Source: Lepidostoma basale (lineage: Eukaryota > Arthropoda > Insecta > Trichoptera > Lepidostomatidae). From it: 64,000 nt of DNA. Under the pieces are notes generated by a model. It saw only the letters and a list, made by a program, of their open reading frames with translations, did no database searches and had not been told where the DNA came from. Position 1 is the stretch's first letter. Every line of letters starts with the position of its first letter. The DNA lies in the NCBI GenBank assembly GCA_022606425.2, contig JAHDVF020000883.1, forward strand, positions 930,001 through 994,000, in the 5' to 3' direction. A program made the position numbers and the translations under genes. This document shows positions 51,151 to 61,799 of this stretch, piece after piece.

Positions 51151-51745
51151 CCAATAGAGACGAAGATGCAAACCGGAAACTGAATATGGTGATCGAGGTG
51201 TTTACAGGACTTATGACCTGTCATTGGTTGGGTTAAGCGCACGCTTTATGTAATACAACATTCCCCATTCCACCTTTCTTATGACCACCATATCTGACAA
51301 TTTTTTGGAAGTTGTATATATGTTAATATCCAACACCACAATTTACATGTCAGTTTCAATTTACAGACCAGCGCCATCTATGAAGATTAGGTTTAAGCAT
51401 TAAGCAGAAGATCTTTTTATAACGCAATGTGAAAGGCTACCGCCATTAACGCACTGCTAGATAACGCCTGGAAATGTCACTCCAATTTATATGCTAACTT
51501 GGACCAGTTTTTGTTTTATACAACATTTTGAATGTATACAAATACTTGTAGATGAATACTGGATTTTATTTACCCATTGCGGGTTATCAATTCAAGGATT
51601 AATTGTATCTCAATAGGGACGAAGATGCAAACCGGAAACTGAATATGGTGATCAAGGTGTTTACAGGACTTGTGACCTGTCATTGGTTGGGTTAAGCGCA
51701 CGCTTTATGTAATACAACATTCCCCATTCCACCTTTCTTATGATA
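51151..51745 (+). repeat. GACGAAGA repeat, one full unit plus a partial second in tandem
   Basis: AATAGAGACGAAGATGCAAA at 51152 recurs as AATAGGGACGAAGATGCAAA at 51612, a period of 460 bp. Both are followed by TGACCTGTCATTGGTTGGGT and CATTCCCCATTCCACCTTTC; the second stops there. It is bordered on both sides by (AAT)n-like tracts and ends about 150 bp before the first secreted-protein gene. Confidence 0.8.
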
Positions 51746-51898
51746 ATAACAATAATAATAATAATTATCACATATCATTCTTCTACTGTTCAGGTCCAAG
51801 CTTCACTTCCACACTTAAGGGTTTATCAATTTTTTTTATATACTGCCATGTTACTAAGTCATTATTATTATTATTTTTACAGGGAATCAAGAATCAAA

Positions 51899-53134
51899 AT
51901 GGATGCCTTAAAGTGTTGTTTTGTATTGTGGTTGCTCAACACCGCTGCTGCCATCGTGATCACACCAAAGGGCGACTTTTTGACCAACTGCTTTACGGAC
52001 GACGATGGAGGACAGTGCGAGTACAGCAGGGTGAAGATATGCGGAGACTACTACGCTTGTGACATGACCATCCCGTTCGACTCCCCTATCAAAAGAATCG
52101 GGTATATAGACGACCACATCTTGGTAGCAGAAGGCACCAGGACTTACGTGATAGACGAAGAAACCCACGAAGCGAAGCTTATAAAAAAAGTAATCCCCCC
52201 ATGGGGAGAATTCATAGATAAAAGAGGAAATAAATATTATACAGGAGACGGAACAACTTATGTTGGAGTCAATGAAACAGGCAAAGAAATAGAAATTGTA
52301 ACTACAGGAGAATACAGTTCCAATCAGCTCGTTTTAGACGATAAAGCAAACAGACTCTTCATTCTAACCTTTATGCCTGGAGAAAAAAATCTAAGAGCCG
52401 GATACCTCTTCGCCGTCACTTTAGATCCTTTGAACATTGTGAACGATAAAATCCAAGCTGAAAAAGTCGAAGGAGATGATAGCATAACAGCCATGGCTGT
52501 CCAAGGAGGTCTTCAGAAGCTGCTGCTCGGAACGCGTACAGAAAAAGGAGGGAAATTAATAAGATTGAACAGGCTAAACGTTGATCCTTGCTCGACGAAA
52601 GACTTCCATAAAACGGCTATCAACGAAGTCGTTCACGAGGCCAGCGAGAAGTTATTCAAGATCTTCGAGGAGTCGGATGTGATCGCGAAGAAAAACTGCA
52701 ACGCTCTCAGAAACCAATTGGATACATCATCAGCGCACGCTTTTGAAATCGCTCAGCTTAAAGCCGAATTGAATTTGACCACGACGAAACTGAACGCTTG
52801 CGTTTTTAGGGTGTTTTCTTTGAACATAACCGAGAACGGGTCGGCTTTCGGGATTCAGTACGGAGAAACTTCTAAATCTGAGACGAGGATTTCATGTTCG
52901 ACCAAGAGCAAGAGAGAGACCGACGATTATGATGAAGGACACGCACATCACAAGTGTATTCCGATACCTCAATACGAATGCATGAAGAACAAAATTAAAT
53001 CGTTGGAAAAGTCCGATAGGGAGTTGAGGCTGGAAATCTTAAACTTTTCTCGAGAGTTGAGTGCCTTTTCAACAGATCCCCTCCTAGAAGCAAGATTTGC
53101 GGAATACATCAACGAGAAAGCCAAGAATGATTGA
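51899..53134 (+). CDS. Secreted protein, paralogue A (possible beta-propeller / ommochrome-binding-protein-like), 411 aa
   Basis: ATG at 51899 opens MDALKCCFVLWLLNTAAA, a signal peptide of about 18 residues. An acceptor-like TTATTTTTACAG ends 15 bp before the ATG, so an intron probably lies in the 5' UTR. The mature part starts with four Cys (C31, C40, C48, C54) in the block VKICGDYYACDMTIPF, then IKRIGYIDDHILVAEGT, GNKYYTGDGTTYV, NQLVLDDKANRLFILTF, ITAMAVQGGLQKLLLGTRT and KLIRLNRL. The repeated short strands with D..N.L-type turns look like a beta-propeller. A C-terminal third (about 260-411) has possible coiled coil, two N-glycosylation sites (NLTT, NITE) and five extra Cys. Closest relative is 57585-58679. 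Function unknown; ommochrome-binding proteins are a guess from overall style. Confidence 0.85.
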   Translation: MDALKCCFVLWLLNTAAAIVITPKGDFLTNCFTDDDGGQCEYSRVKICGDYYACDMTIPFDSPIKRIGYIDDHILVAEGTRTYVIDEETHEAKLIKKVIPPWGEFIDKRGNKYYTGDGTTYVGVNETGKEIEIVTTGEYSSNQLVLDDKANRLFILTFMPGEKNLRAGYLFAVTLDPLNIVNDKIQAEKVEGDDSITAMAVQGGLQKLLLGTRTEKGGKLIRLNRLNVDPCSTKDFHKTAINEVVHEASEKLFKIFEESDVIAKKNCNALRNQLDTSSAHAFEIAQLKAELNLTTTKLNACVFRVFSLNITENGSAFGIQYGETSKSETRISCSTKSKRETDDYDEGHAHHKCIPIPQYECMKNKIKSLEKSDRELRLEILNFSRELSAFSTDPLLEARFAEYINEKAKND

Positions 53135-53194
53135 CTGTTCTTTTTGGACTATATTGATATGCATTTTAAATAATTTTTTTTAATTAGATGTCTT

Positions 53195-53420
53195 CTTCTT
53201 CTTGTCCTGTCACACCACCGTGATGCATTCGGCTTTGAAGATCATTCTTTACTCAATTCCATCGCACGCCTGATGCCTAACACCATTCCAAGTGAGTCCT
53301 GCCGCCTTAACCTCATCCTGCAGGGTTATTTTTCAGGTTACTCTAGATCTGCCTGGCTTCTTCTTTCCACCCACAAGGGACCAGTCTAATGCGTTCTGAG
53401 CGATGCAGGCTGGGTGACAT
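53195..53420 (-). mobile_element. LINE 3' end, group G5
   Basis: TTCTTGTCCTGTCACACCAC, CATCGCACGCCTGATGCCTA and GGACCAGTCTAATGCGTTCT are the reverse of the G5 end at 34250-34460. It starts about 60 bp after the stop codon of paralogue A. Confidence 0.6.
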
Positions 53421-53544
53421 TAATTAGATGTATTAAATAATATTTTCTACTATTTTTACCAGCATCATAATCACAATGCTGGATGGATGAGAGCTACATA
53501 TAAGAGGACCCTCACACCCCGAAGCTGTTATTGGACGCAGCGGT

Positions 53545-53960
53545 GCCCTTTCGTCATTTGTGCTTCAGAACTTCGGTATTGGTAACCATGTCTGTCCAGG
53601 GAATTCTGAGCATTCGGCGATGGAGCCACATTTCAAATGCTTCCAGTCTGTTCATTGAGTTGACCATCAAGATCCACGTTTCACATCCATACAATAAAAC
53701 ATACCACACATAGCATTTGATCATTATCTGGCGGAGTTTCAAGTTTATGTTATCATTGCAGAAGAGTCATTTCATTTTATTAAACGTAGCTCTTGCTGCC
53801 TCAATTCTGCATTTTATCTCTACATCTGGGTCAAGAGATTGCGTTAGTATGCTGCCGAGGTATTTAAAATTTTCCACCCTTTCAACGTTACGGCCGTTTA
53901 AATGCAATACTGACCCACTGTAGTCAAGCCGTCCGATATTGTCTAATAAAATCTAATTTT
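53545..53960 (-). mobile_element. LINE fragment, group G4
   Basis: Reverse frame: LRQIMIKCYVWYVLLYGCET, ILMVNSMNRLEAFEMWLHRR, MLRIPWTDMVTNTEVLK. It extends upstream of other G4 copies with NVERVENFKYLGSILTQSLD-like text in the reverse of 53820-53890, i.e. the FKYLGS motif after the RT palm. Confidence 0.65.
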
Positions 53961-53964
53961 TGTA

Positions 53965-54400
53965 TTTTATATAAATGATAATGTCTGTTTTCTAGTTGTT
54001 TTGTTATATTTTATGGAAATTGCTCTTCGCCTTGTTAAGGCATCATCGAATGTACTATATATCAATGTAGGCATAAAATAGATGGTCATTTAGATTAACC
54101 AAATGGAGATCTTGGAAAAACAGAAGAGGAGTGGGAAGGCCGCTGAAGAGATGGGCCGATGATGTAGCCTGAATACTTGGAAGACAGTGGGTGAGAAAGG
54201 CGAGCGATAGGAAGGAGTGGAACCGTTTAGAATAAGCCTATCCATCAATGGAGAGATCAAGACTGAGGAAGAAGAATAAGAAGAGATATCTATATAATGC
54301 TCTAGCAAGAGTGAAACATGCCATTCCATAAAATATAATAAAACACTCCAGACAATATAATAAAACTTCTAGAAAACACGTTTTCATTCAAATTAAATAT
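53965..54400. mobile_element. Penelope-associated foldback hairpin split by a LINE fragment
   Basis: Left half (about 53970-54065) has TGTCTGTTTTCTAGTTG, TATATTTTATGGAAATTGCT and AAGGCATCATCGAATGT. Right half (about 54295-54400) has AGTGAAACATGCCATTCCAT, AAAATATAATAAAAC and CTTCTAGAAAACACGTTTTC. Joined, they resemble the hairpin at 35589-35752. Between them 54095-54285 is a LINE scrap in plus orientation (KRWADDV-like, SDRKEWNRLE). Confidence 0.55.
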
Positions 54401-54559
54401 GTAATATGGAGTTTAAATCATTGTTTAAGAAACATTCAATCCTTGGAGTTAGTCTAAAAAAAACCCCAACCATTTCAATTCATATAGCTTTTATTACGCC
54501 AGGGAAATCTACCATAACAGAAGTTTGAAAATAGTTTATATGATATTTTTATTGCTATT

Positions 54560-55500
54560 ATACAATATATTGTTGGACATAGATCAGCAATTCAGTATTT
54601 TACAGAACGCCTTCTTTCATCTTGCCACTGCATTCCTCTTGGACATGCTGGGGACCAATAGTTTACAGATAAGAAGGGATGGATGCACACTTACCCATTT
54701 CTTCAGACTTATCAGGGGATTCTTTGAGAATTCTGTCATCTTGGAGGCTATCCATCTTGTCAATAGATGTCTTAAACTAAACTAACTAACTAACTAACTT
54801 ACCATCACGCCGTCTCCCCGGAGGGGTAGGCAGAAAGAATGGAACGCCACACTGTTCTGTCCTGACATACGTCTCTCGCTTCCTCTACATTCATACATCT
54901 TGTCATGCACGCACGTCGATTTTCCGACTCCTCACGTGACCGACATTCAATATTTGATTGATTTGATCGTGCCAAGTTTTCCTCGGTCTTCCTCTATTTC
55001 TAGCTCCGTTCACGCCGTTTACATATACCTTCTTTACCATTCTGTCTTCACTCATTCTTTCCATGTGTCCAAACCATCTTAATGACCCTTTCCTTATTTT
55101 GTTCATAACACTTTCATTCGCGCCACATTCACTTCTTATACTTGCATTTGTCACTCTATCATATACAGATTTGTCACACATTTGTCTTAGAGATCTCATT
55201 TCTACTGCATTTATTCTACTTTCATCCTTCTTTTGCCAGTTCCATGCTTCACTTCCATACATAAGGGTCGGCACAAGAACATCATTGTGCACTGCCATCT
55301 TAGCTTTTTTGGATAGGCTTTTGTTTGCGATGACAACTTTAAGTGCACCATTTATTCTGTTGCCTGCCCCAACCCTTCTTTCAATATCCTTCTCCACCCT
55401 CCCATCCTTTGTAAACATAATTGTCATGTCTTAAACTATAATATAATAATTGTTTGTAATATCTTTTGAGAAAATAAACTGATTTGATTTGATTGATCTC
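54560..55500 (+). mobile_element. LINE fragment, group G6, split by an RTE insertion
   Basis: The left part (54560-54779) reads FHLATAFLLDMLGTNSLQIR, RRDGCTLTHFFRLIRGFFEN, as FLLEMLGSNSLQLRRDG of 2196-2516. The right part (55426-55500) is its 3' UTR, closing AAATAAACTGATTTGATTTG. The RTE element at 54780-55425 interrupts it with a target duplication. Confidence 0.7.
54780..55425 (-). mobile_element. Young RTE-like LINE insertion, subgroup A
   Basis: Flanked by the 13-bp direct repeat ATGTCTTAAACTA (54767-54779, 55426-55438). Reading leftward: [75 protein letters not shown], a one-base frameshift near 54920, then the SAYPSGETA end and (TTAG)n tail. Almost identical to 12914-13604. Confidence 0.92.
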
Positions 55501-55900
55501 AATATCTCCATTGTAGTAAAACCTGGTTCTATCTTTTGATTTGATGGTCTGTCCAGTTTTGATGTCCCTGGATCACCATTGTTGAAGTGTCTTCTGTTTT
55601 TGTAAGATCTTTCCGTAGCGCTAGCATCTCATATATTGTCAGTGTTCTAGGAAGTCTTCTATCTAGCACCAGTAGAATTTATCTTGTCATTATGTTGCTT
55701 TTTATGTATGCATTTATTTTTAAGATACATTATTCAACAGAATTCTGGTGTTTTATTAGTAGATTATTTTTAATTTATTTAAATGGAACTGGCAAAAGAA
55801 GGATGTCAGAATGAATATGCCGCAGAAATGAGATCACTAATAAAATATACAAAGGACGATGTATGGTAGAATTTCAAAAGATGACATGAGAAAGTAATAT
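55501..55900. other. Unrecognised sequence with one RTE scrap
   Basis: AACTGGCAAAAGAAGGATGT at 55786 is a short plus-strand piece of the RTE tract coding for NWQKKD. Otherwise no gene, RNA or repeat recognised. Confidence 0.35.
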
Positions 55901-55904
55901 CTTC

Positions 55905-56445
55905 TTCTTCATTCCGCACTTCTACAAACTGACAATTATTTGAAAGTTGTAGATATAAGTATTTGTATACATTAAAAAAAATGTTGTATAAAAACTGGTC
56001 AAAATTAAAAAGCATATAAAAATTGGAGAGTTTTCTCCAGGCGTTATCCAGTAACGTGTGATAATTGGGTTGATAGCCTTTCACATTACATTAATAAAGA
56101 TTTTCTGGTTAATGCTTACCTTTAGTCTCAATAGATGGCGCTAGTGTAGATTGAACTAAAATATGTGAATTGTTTCTCAACACGGTAGCAAATATACAAC
56201 TTTCAAATAATTATCGGACGTGGTGTTCGTAGAAGGGCGGAATGGAGAATGTTGTATTACATAAAGCGATCGCTTAACCCAACCAATGACAGGTCATAAG
56301 TCCTGTAAACGCCTCGATCACCATATTCTGTTTCCAAATAATTTACATCTTCGTCTCTATTGAGATACAATTAATTCTTAATGATTAACATGTAATAGGT
56401 AAAATACAGTATTTGTCTACAAGTATTTGTACACATTAAAAAAAA
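55905..56445 (-). repeat. GACGAAGA repeat, full unit plus the start of a second
   Basis: Reverse of the 51151-51745 unit: GACAGGTCATAAGTCCTGTA, TTCGTCTCTATTGAGATACA. AGTATTTGTATACATTAAAA at 55962 recurs as AGTATTTGTACACATTAAAA at 56422, again a 460-bp period, so this copy is also slightly more than one tandem unit. Confidence 0.75.
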
Positions 56446-56446
56446 C

Positions 56447-56800
56447 AAAAAAATATTGAATGTCGGTCACGCGAGGAGTCGGAAAAATCGACGTGCGTGC
56501 ATGACAAGACGTATGAATGTAGAGGAAGCGAGAGACGTATGTCAGGACAGAACAGTGTGGCGTTCCATTCTTTCTGCCTACCCCTCCGGGGAGACGGCGT
56601 GATGGTAAGGAACTAGCAAAAGAAGTATAAAAGTGCGATAACAAATATGACTGAATTGAGATTTCCGAGACGAATAAATGGAAAGCAGAATGATCCAATT
56701 ATTATATCTCGGAAATAAGAATAATAATTCAGGATTGTTGTAACGTTATTAACAAACAAAATAAAGGATCAATAAGATGGGTTGTAAATATAAATGATTA
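56447..56800 (+). mobile_element. RTE-like 3' end, subgroup A, plus decayed RTE remnants
   Basis: 56450-56608 reads [18 protein letters not shown], then [19 protein letters not shown] and stop, the last 50 codons of subgroup A. Then 56611-56800 has AACTAGCAAAAGAAGTATAA and ACAAAATAAAGGATCAATAA, much older RTE scraps. Confidence 0.7.
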
Positions 56801-57195
56801 AAAATAAAATTCATAAAATAATTCACGATTTGTATTTTTTACAATATAAGTACAAAGCTTCACTAAAAATATAAAATTTCACAAGACACTCAAGACGGAA
56901 CATAATGGAATGCTTGCTTATTAGAGGAATACAAGGGAAAGGTTAAGAGGTGTCTGGGACTGGTCTTCCAAGATCAAATCTTTAGTGTCCAAGTGAAGTC
57001 TCATAAGTAATGTAAAATATAGTTCACACTAGCTAAGAACATACAAGCAAACAACAGATCAACAGTGAGAGACTGGCCAGTTGTTTTCACTCAAGGAGAG
57101 TTCTTCCATCTAAACGTAAACAGGATACCAACAATGACACCTTAATTCCTAAAAGATAGCCATACGCCAAAAAATATAAAAGATTGGATTTTTTT
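56801..57195. other. Nothing recognised
   Basis: No supported gene or repeat. Confidence 0.3.
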
Positions 57196-57199
57196 CTGA

Positions 57200-57500
57200 T
57201 CTTGGGTGTATAAAAAAATGACCCAGCAGCCCCTAAAAACGAGCAATGTGAGAGCCGGTCACCTAGCATGGATTGGGCACGTATGTCAACTCGAAGACAC
57301 CAGAGCAATCAATACCCTGTACGCGTTTAGACCAACAGGAGTAAGATCTCTCAAATGCCAAGACAGCGCTTAATGGATAACTTTTTGACATATCTGGCTA
57401 AACCGGGTGAAAGGAACGGCTAGAAAGAAAGGCGTAGGATTCAGGAGCTTGGTATAACATCATCAAGGAGGCTAATTCTCTTCAAAAGTTGTAAGACCAT
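57200..57500 (+). mobile_element. LINE fragment, group G7
   Basis: Broken frames: MTQQPLKTSNVRAGHLAWIG, HVCQLEDTRAINTLYAFRPT and VRSLKCQDSA, matching 61500-61660. It ends GGAGGCTAATTCTCTTCAAA near the 3' end of paralogue B. Confidence 0.6.
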
Positions 57501-57584
57501 CTGAAGTAAGTACATAAGTAAGGTGTGTTTTAAAATGCAAAAGATAATACTGATTCTTAAATAATAATTCATATACCGAATGAA

Positions 57585-58679
57585 TTAGTTGTATTCTTCA
57601 ACAGCGATTTCTCTATGGCTATATATCAAAGGATCGTTCATGATGTCATCGAACCCAGAAGAATACTTCTTCAATTTGTCTTGGAGCTCTTCGAGGACTG
57701 TTTTGTATTCGGAATCTTTCAAACTGTCGAAATCGATGTCTTTCAGATTTTTGATGTGTTCATGGTGGTCAGATTTCAATTTATGTTCAATAGTAAACAC
57801 TTTGGATACTAATTCGTTTATCTTTGCAACTGTCTCGTTTTGTTCGTGTTTCAACTTCGTGTACTCTTCTTCCAGATGTCCGCTTTCGCTTGTGTCGATT
57901 TTGTCAGATTCATCGATGAATTCAGCTAACTGGCTCGTGGCATCGCTGAGAACATGGAATATCTCTGCTTTTTGTACTTCTTTCCTTGAGCAAGGGTTTT
58001 CTTTTACCCTGTTTAATCTGATGAGTTTTCCTCCGTGGTTTGTGCGTGTTCCCAAGAGTAGTTTTTCTAGTCCTCCCTGGACTGCCATCGCTGTGATGCT
58101 CTCGTCGGCTTTCACGGATTCAGCTTGTATCTTGTCGTGCTTGATGGGTAGTGGGTTGATGTTCATGGCGAATAGGTTCCCGGCAACGTCGTGGTTATGT
58201 CCCTTGCTGAATGTGAGGATGAAGAGCTTGTTGGCGTGTACGTCTAAAGCCAGCTGGTTGGTACTGTGTTCTCCCGTTGTGATAATCTCAATCTCCTGTC
58301 CTGTCTTGTTCAAGTTGACGTACGTGGTTCCGTCTCCTGGATAGTATTTGTTTCCGTGCTTGTCCACGCTCTCGCTCCACGGCGGGATAGTCTTTTTCAC
58401 CAATTTCTTCTCCTCGTATCTCTCATCTATCAGGTACGTGTGTGTCCCCTCAGCGACGAGGATATGGTCGTCTATGTAGCCTATTCTCTTGATGTGGGAG
58501 TGGAACGGTATGGCCAGGTCGCAGGCGTAGTAGTCTCCGCATATTTTTACCCATGTCGATTCGCATTTTCCCGTCTCTTCCTCTGTGAAGCAGTTGGTCA
58601 GGTATTTGTTCGGCTTCACATAATGTCCCGAAGCGAACGAGATTGCCAGAAGTACCAATAAAGCTAATTTAAACGCCAT
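57585..58679 (-). CDS. Secreted protein, paralogue B (possible beta-propeller / ommochrome-binding-protein-like), 364 aa
   Basis: ATG at 58679 opens MAFKLALLVLLAISFASG, a signal peptide. An acceptor-like TTTATGTTCCAG ends 17 bp upstream of the ATG, as in paralogue A, so both genes probably have a non-coding first exon and one coding exon. Shared blocks: four Cys (C30, C39, C47, C53) with VKICGDYYACDLAIPF, IKRIGYIDDHILVAEGT, GNKYYPGDGTTYV, NQLALDVHANKLFILTF, ITAMAVQGGLEKLLLGTRT, KLIRLNRV. The C-terminal third is charged and probably helical (LEEEYTKLKHEQNETVAKI) but lacks the extra Cys of paralogue A and is shorter. No stop or frameshift, and the ends of the two paralogues diverge, which suggests two active genes. 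They lie tail-to-tail 4.45 kb apart. Function unknown. Confidence 0.85.
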   Translation of the reverse strand: MAFKLALLVLLAISFASGHYVKPNKYLTNCFTEEETGKCESTWVKICGDYYACDLAIPFHSHIKRIGYIDDHILVAEGTHTYLIDERYEEKKLVKKTIPPWSESVDKHGNKYYPGDGTTYVNLNKTGQEIEIITTGEHSTNQLALDVHANKLFILTFSKGHNHDVAGNLFAMNINPLPIKHDKIQAESVKADESITAMAVQGGLEKLLLGTRTNHGGKLIRLNRVKENPCSRKEVQKAEIFHVLSDATSQLAEFIDESDKIDTSESGHLEEEYTKLKHEQNETVAKINELVSKVFTIEHKLKSDHHEHIKNLKDIDFDSLKDSEYKTVLEELQDKLKKYSSGFDDIMNDPLIYSHREIAVEEYN

Positions 58680-58769
58680 ATTGAGTGGTTTCGAATCTGG
58701 AACATAAAAACAAGCGTTAGCTAATATGATGATATGGAAGTGAAGCTTGGAGTTGGCAGATCAAACAAA

Positions 58770-59290
58770 CAAACAAACAAACCATTATGCCGTTTCTCCG
58801 CAGAGGTAGGCAGAGAGAATGGACCGCCAGACTACTTTATCCTGGCACACCTCTCTAGCTTCCTCCACATTCATACAGCGAGTCTTACACGCACGTCGAT
58901 TCTTCCGACTTCTAACATGACCAACCTTTAAAATTTGATTAATTTGGTCATGCCATGTGTTCCTCGGTCTGCCTCGACTCCGTACTCTATTTACATAATT
59001 AAAGTATACTTTCTCCATCCATGCGCTCCATATGTCCGATCCTTTCATAATTTTGTTCATAATACCTTCTTCTGCTCTACATTTCTTTCTTATATCAGCA
59101 TTTGAGATCCTGCCGTATATCGTTCTACCACACATACGTCTTAGGGTCCTCATCTCTACCGCATTTATTCTGCTCTCATCCTTCTATGGCAGTTTTATGC
59201 TTCGCTTCCATACATTATGGTTGGGACCAGAACTCCATTGCGAACGGACGTTTTCGCTTTTATTGATAAATTTTTGTTTCCAAAAACTAT
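58770..59290 (-). mobile_element. RTE-like LINE, subgroup C, GTTT-type tail
   Basis: Tail AACAAACAAACAAACAAACC; reverse frame [70 protein letters not shown] deletion removes the RWFGHMERM segment. Upstream frames around 59165-59290 are shifted. Confidence 0.78.
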
Positions 59291-59460
59291 TTTTAAAGCT
59301 CCATGCTCTTTGTTACCCGCACCAACCCTTCTTTTGACGTCACAAATTCACTCACCTACTACAAGTTTTCGTTCATACTTATGTTACAAACTGTCATTTG
59401 CTCTTCCCTTGAAAAAAACATCACCTTTGACATTCCGACATATAAACTGTCATTTGCTCT

Positions 59461-59700
59461 GATGGATGAAAGTAGGATAAATTCCGTAGAAATGAGATCT
59501 CTTAGAATAACGCGGGGAGAAGCAATGTATGATAGAATACCAAATGAAGAAGTTAGAAAAAATGTGAGGCGGGTGAGTGCGTCCTAAATAAAAATAAGAA
59601 AGGGTCACTTAGATGGTTTGGACATATGGAACGAAAGGATGAGGGAAGAATGGTTAAAAATATATATCAAATAGTGTGAATGAAAAAAAAAGCCGAGGAA
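59461..59700 (+). mobile_element. RTE-like fragment, plus strand, decayed
   Basis: Frame DESRINSVEMRSLRITRGEA, MYDRIPNEEVRKNVRR, then [20 protein letters not shown] in another frame. It abuts the reversed subgroup C copy, and 59300-59460 between them also has RTE-derived text in reverse, making a head-to-head junction. Confidence 0.6.
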
Positions 59701-59770
59701 GCCCAAGACATTTTATTTATTAACTTATTGAACGCCAAGGCATTAACACTGTGGAATTTCATAGTAACAT

Positions 59771-59887
59771 ACTTAGGAAATTGAAAATAATTTTGTTTAA
59801 TCCAATGAAGATGGAGGTATCCTCCGAAACATGTCGTGTTTTTAAATATTTAGTGAATTAAACAAAGTTATTTTAAATTTCCTAAGT
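59771..59887 (+). mobile_element. Penelope-type hairpin enclosing a hammerhead-like core
   Basis: Arms 59771-59801 and 59857-59887 are complementary at 29 of 31 positions (ACTTAGGAAATTGAAAATAA and its partner). The enclosed 59805-59835 reads ATGAAGA, a stem GGAGG/CCTCC, GAAAC, AT, GTC: the order of hammerhead conserved boxes, with the first C replaced by A and one extra T before the stem. Related to 46717-46747 and 63618-63648. Confidence 0.55.
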
Positions 59888-59969
59888 ATATTTTATTTAT
59901 TTATTGTATTTCATTTTTTATATGCATTTCTATTATATACAAATAAGACAAAACATTATTTTGCAACGA

Positions 59970-60390
59970 TAATCTTAACTTGAAACTCCGACAAAAAACG
60001 ATTAAATGTTATATATGGTCTGTTCTACTATATGGCTGCGAAACCTGGATTCTGAAAGTGAATTTAATGAACCGGTTGGAGATGTTTGAGATGTGGATAT
60101 ACCACAGAATGCTCCGTATACCGTGGACTGATAGGGTCAGTAATGCAGACGTACTACAGAGAGATGTTGTCGAGTGTGAAAGTTAGAAAGGTCTCATATG
60201 TTGGGTCATCAGGGGAGAAAAATAGCACTTCCTTCGACTGAGGGACGTCGGGGAGTTAGTAGAAGGGAGTTGTTCTGGCTGCGGAACATAAAATATTGGA
60301 CAGGATTGATCAGAGTTCAGAAGCTGTTCTAAGCGGCGCAGGACAGAGATGCCTTTGCTGCCAACGTTGGAGGGACCTGACACGGTGCAA
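59970..60390 (+). mobile_element. LINE fragment, group G4
   Basis: Frame LRQKTIKCYIWSVLLYGCET, ILKVNLMNRLEMFEMWIYHR, MLRIPWTDRVSNADVLQRDV, VECES, stop; later EKLF-like and CDREGPDTVQ-like ends. Truncated and frameshifted. Confidence 0.7.
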
Positions 60391-60503
60391 AAAGAAGAAG
60401 AAGAATATAGGTAGAAAACAATTGTTCAAATATTATTTATTATGTAAATAGGTCAACTGTAATCAATTTAAATTCGATTGTATTGAAAACAGAATGCTCT
60501 TAA

Positions 60504-61047
60504 CTAAACTAACTAACCATCACGCCATTTCCCCGGAGGGGTAGGCAGAGAGGATGGATCGCCACACTGGCCTGTCCTGGCACACCTCTCGGGCTTCCTC
60601 CACATTCATACATCGCACCATGCATGCACGTCGATTATTCCGACTTCGAATGTGGCCGCCTTTTAGTAATTGGTTAATTTGGTCATGCCATGTTTTCCTC
60701 GGTCGTCCTCGGCTTCTTTTCCCACTCAAGCTGCTTGTGTACAACTTTTTAACCATTCTACTCTCATCCATTCGTTCCATATGTCCGAACCATCTCAGGG
60801 ATCCTTTTTTAATTTTATTCATGATGCAGTCATCTGCCTTACATTTCTTTCTTATTTCATCGTTCGGTATTCTATCATACAACGTTTTCCCGCACATTCT
60901 TCTTAGTGATCTCATTTCTACGGCGTTTATCCTGCTTTCATCCTTCTTTTGCCAGCTCCAAGCTTCACTTCCATACATGAGGGTTGGCACTAGAACTCCA
61001 TTGTGTACTGCCATCTTTGCTTCTGTGGATATATTTCTATTTCTATT
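60504..61047 (-). mobile_element. Young RTE-like LINE insertion, subgroup D
   Basis: Flanked by the 14-bp direct repeat CAGAATGCTCTTAA (60490-60503, 61048-61061). One intact frame (61014-60520, 164 codons): [85 protein letters not shown]. The tail is AACTAAACTAACTAACC. Strongly 5' truncated but undamaged, so recent. The sequence differs from A, B and C throughout. Confidence 0.92.
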
Positions 61048-61264
61048 CAGAATGCTCTTAAATAATTTAATATCAATATTTTCAGTAAATTTTATATAAT
61101 TATTTTAATATTAGTTTTATGAAGAATTATGTCACCACCCCTGATATGTATGTATAATATATAAAACAGTCATTCGATGCCAGCGAGCCTGACAAAATCG
61201 GTCGCTGTCGAAATAAAGACAAAAGTGGAAAAAAGCAGCGTTTTATTTAATTATTATTACAAAT

Positions 61265-61370
61265 ATTTACTGTCGGTCACGTGAGGAATCGGAGAAATCG
61301 AAATGCATGCGTAACACGATGTATGAATGACGAGGAATCGAGAGAAGTATACCAGGAAAGAATATGGTTT
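61265..61370 (+). mobile_element. RTE-like 3' scrap
   Basis: CTGTCGGTCACGTGAGGAAT, GATGTATGAATGACGAGGAA: the tract coding for VGHVRS and RCMN..EE. Confidence 0.5.
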
Positions 61371-61383
61371 TGAGTCGTAGACA

Positions 61384-61795
61384 ATGCCTCTAAAAGAACA
61401 ACAAAAAATCTACTGGTTTGAGGATAGGATACTGAGAATAATCCTGGGACCCAGACCCGGTGTTGCAGCGGGAACTTGGAGGCATAGGACCAACCAAGAG
61501 ATCCGTACGATGACCCAGCAGCCCCTTATAACGAGCACCGTAAGATCCTGGATTGGGCACGTATGCCGAGCCGAAGAGACCAGATCAATCCATTCAATGT
61601 ACGCGTCTAGAACGTCTGGAGTAAGACCTCTAGGAAGGTATAGACAGCGCCTAATGGACAATGTTCTGGCTGACCTGGCTAGGTTGGGCGAATTGGACTT
61701 CTAGTAGCAATAGGCGCTGGATCGAGGAGCTTGGAGGAAAATCATCAAGGAGGCTATAACTCTTCAAGAGTTGTATGGGCATAGGAAGTGGAAGT
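61384..61795 (+). mobile_element. LINE fragment, group G7, best copy
   Basis: Frame 61384-61704: PLKEQQKIYWFEDRILRIIL, GPRPGVAAGTWRHRTNQEIR, STVRSWIGHVCRAEETRSIH, GVRPLGRYRQRLMDNVLADL, stop; then ELGGKSSRRL-like and GHRKWK-like text in a shifted frame. Sister of 57200-57500. Confidence 0.68.
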
Positions 61796-61799
61796 AGCA

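Noticed and set aside
57589..58344. 251-codon plus-strand frame opposite paralogue B
   Set aside because: It is a shadow of the secreted-protein gene; paralogue A confirms which strand is coding.
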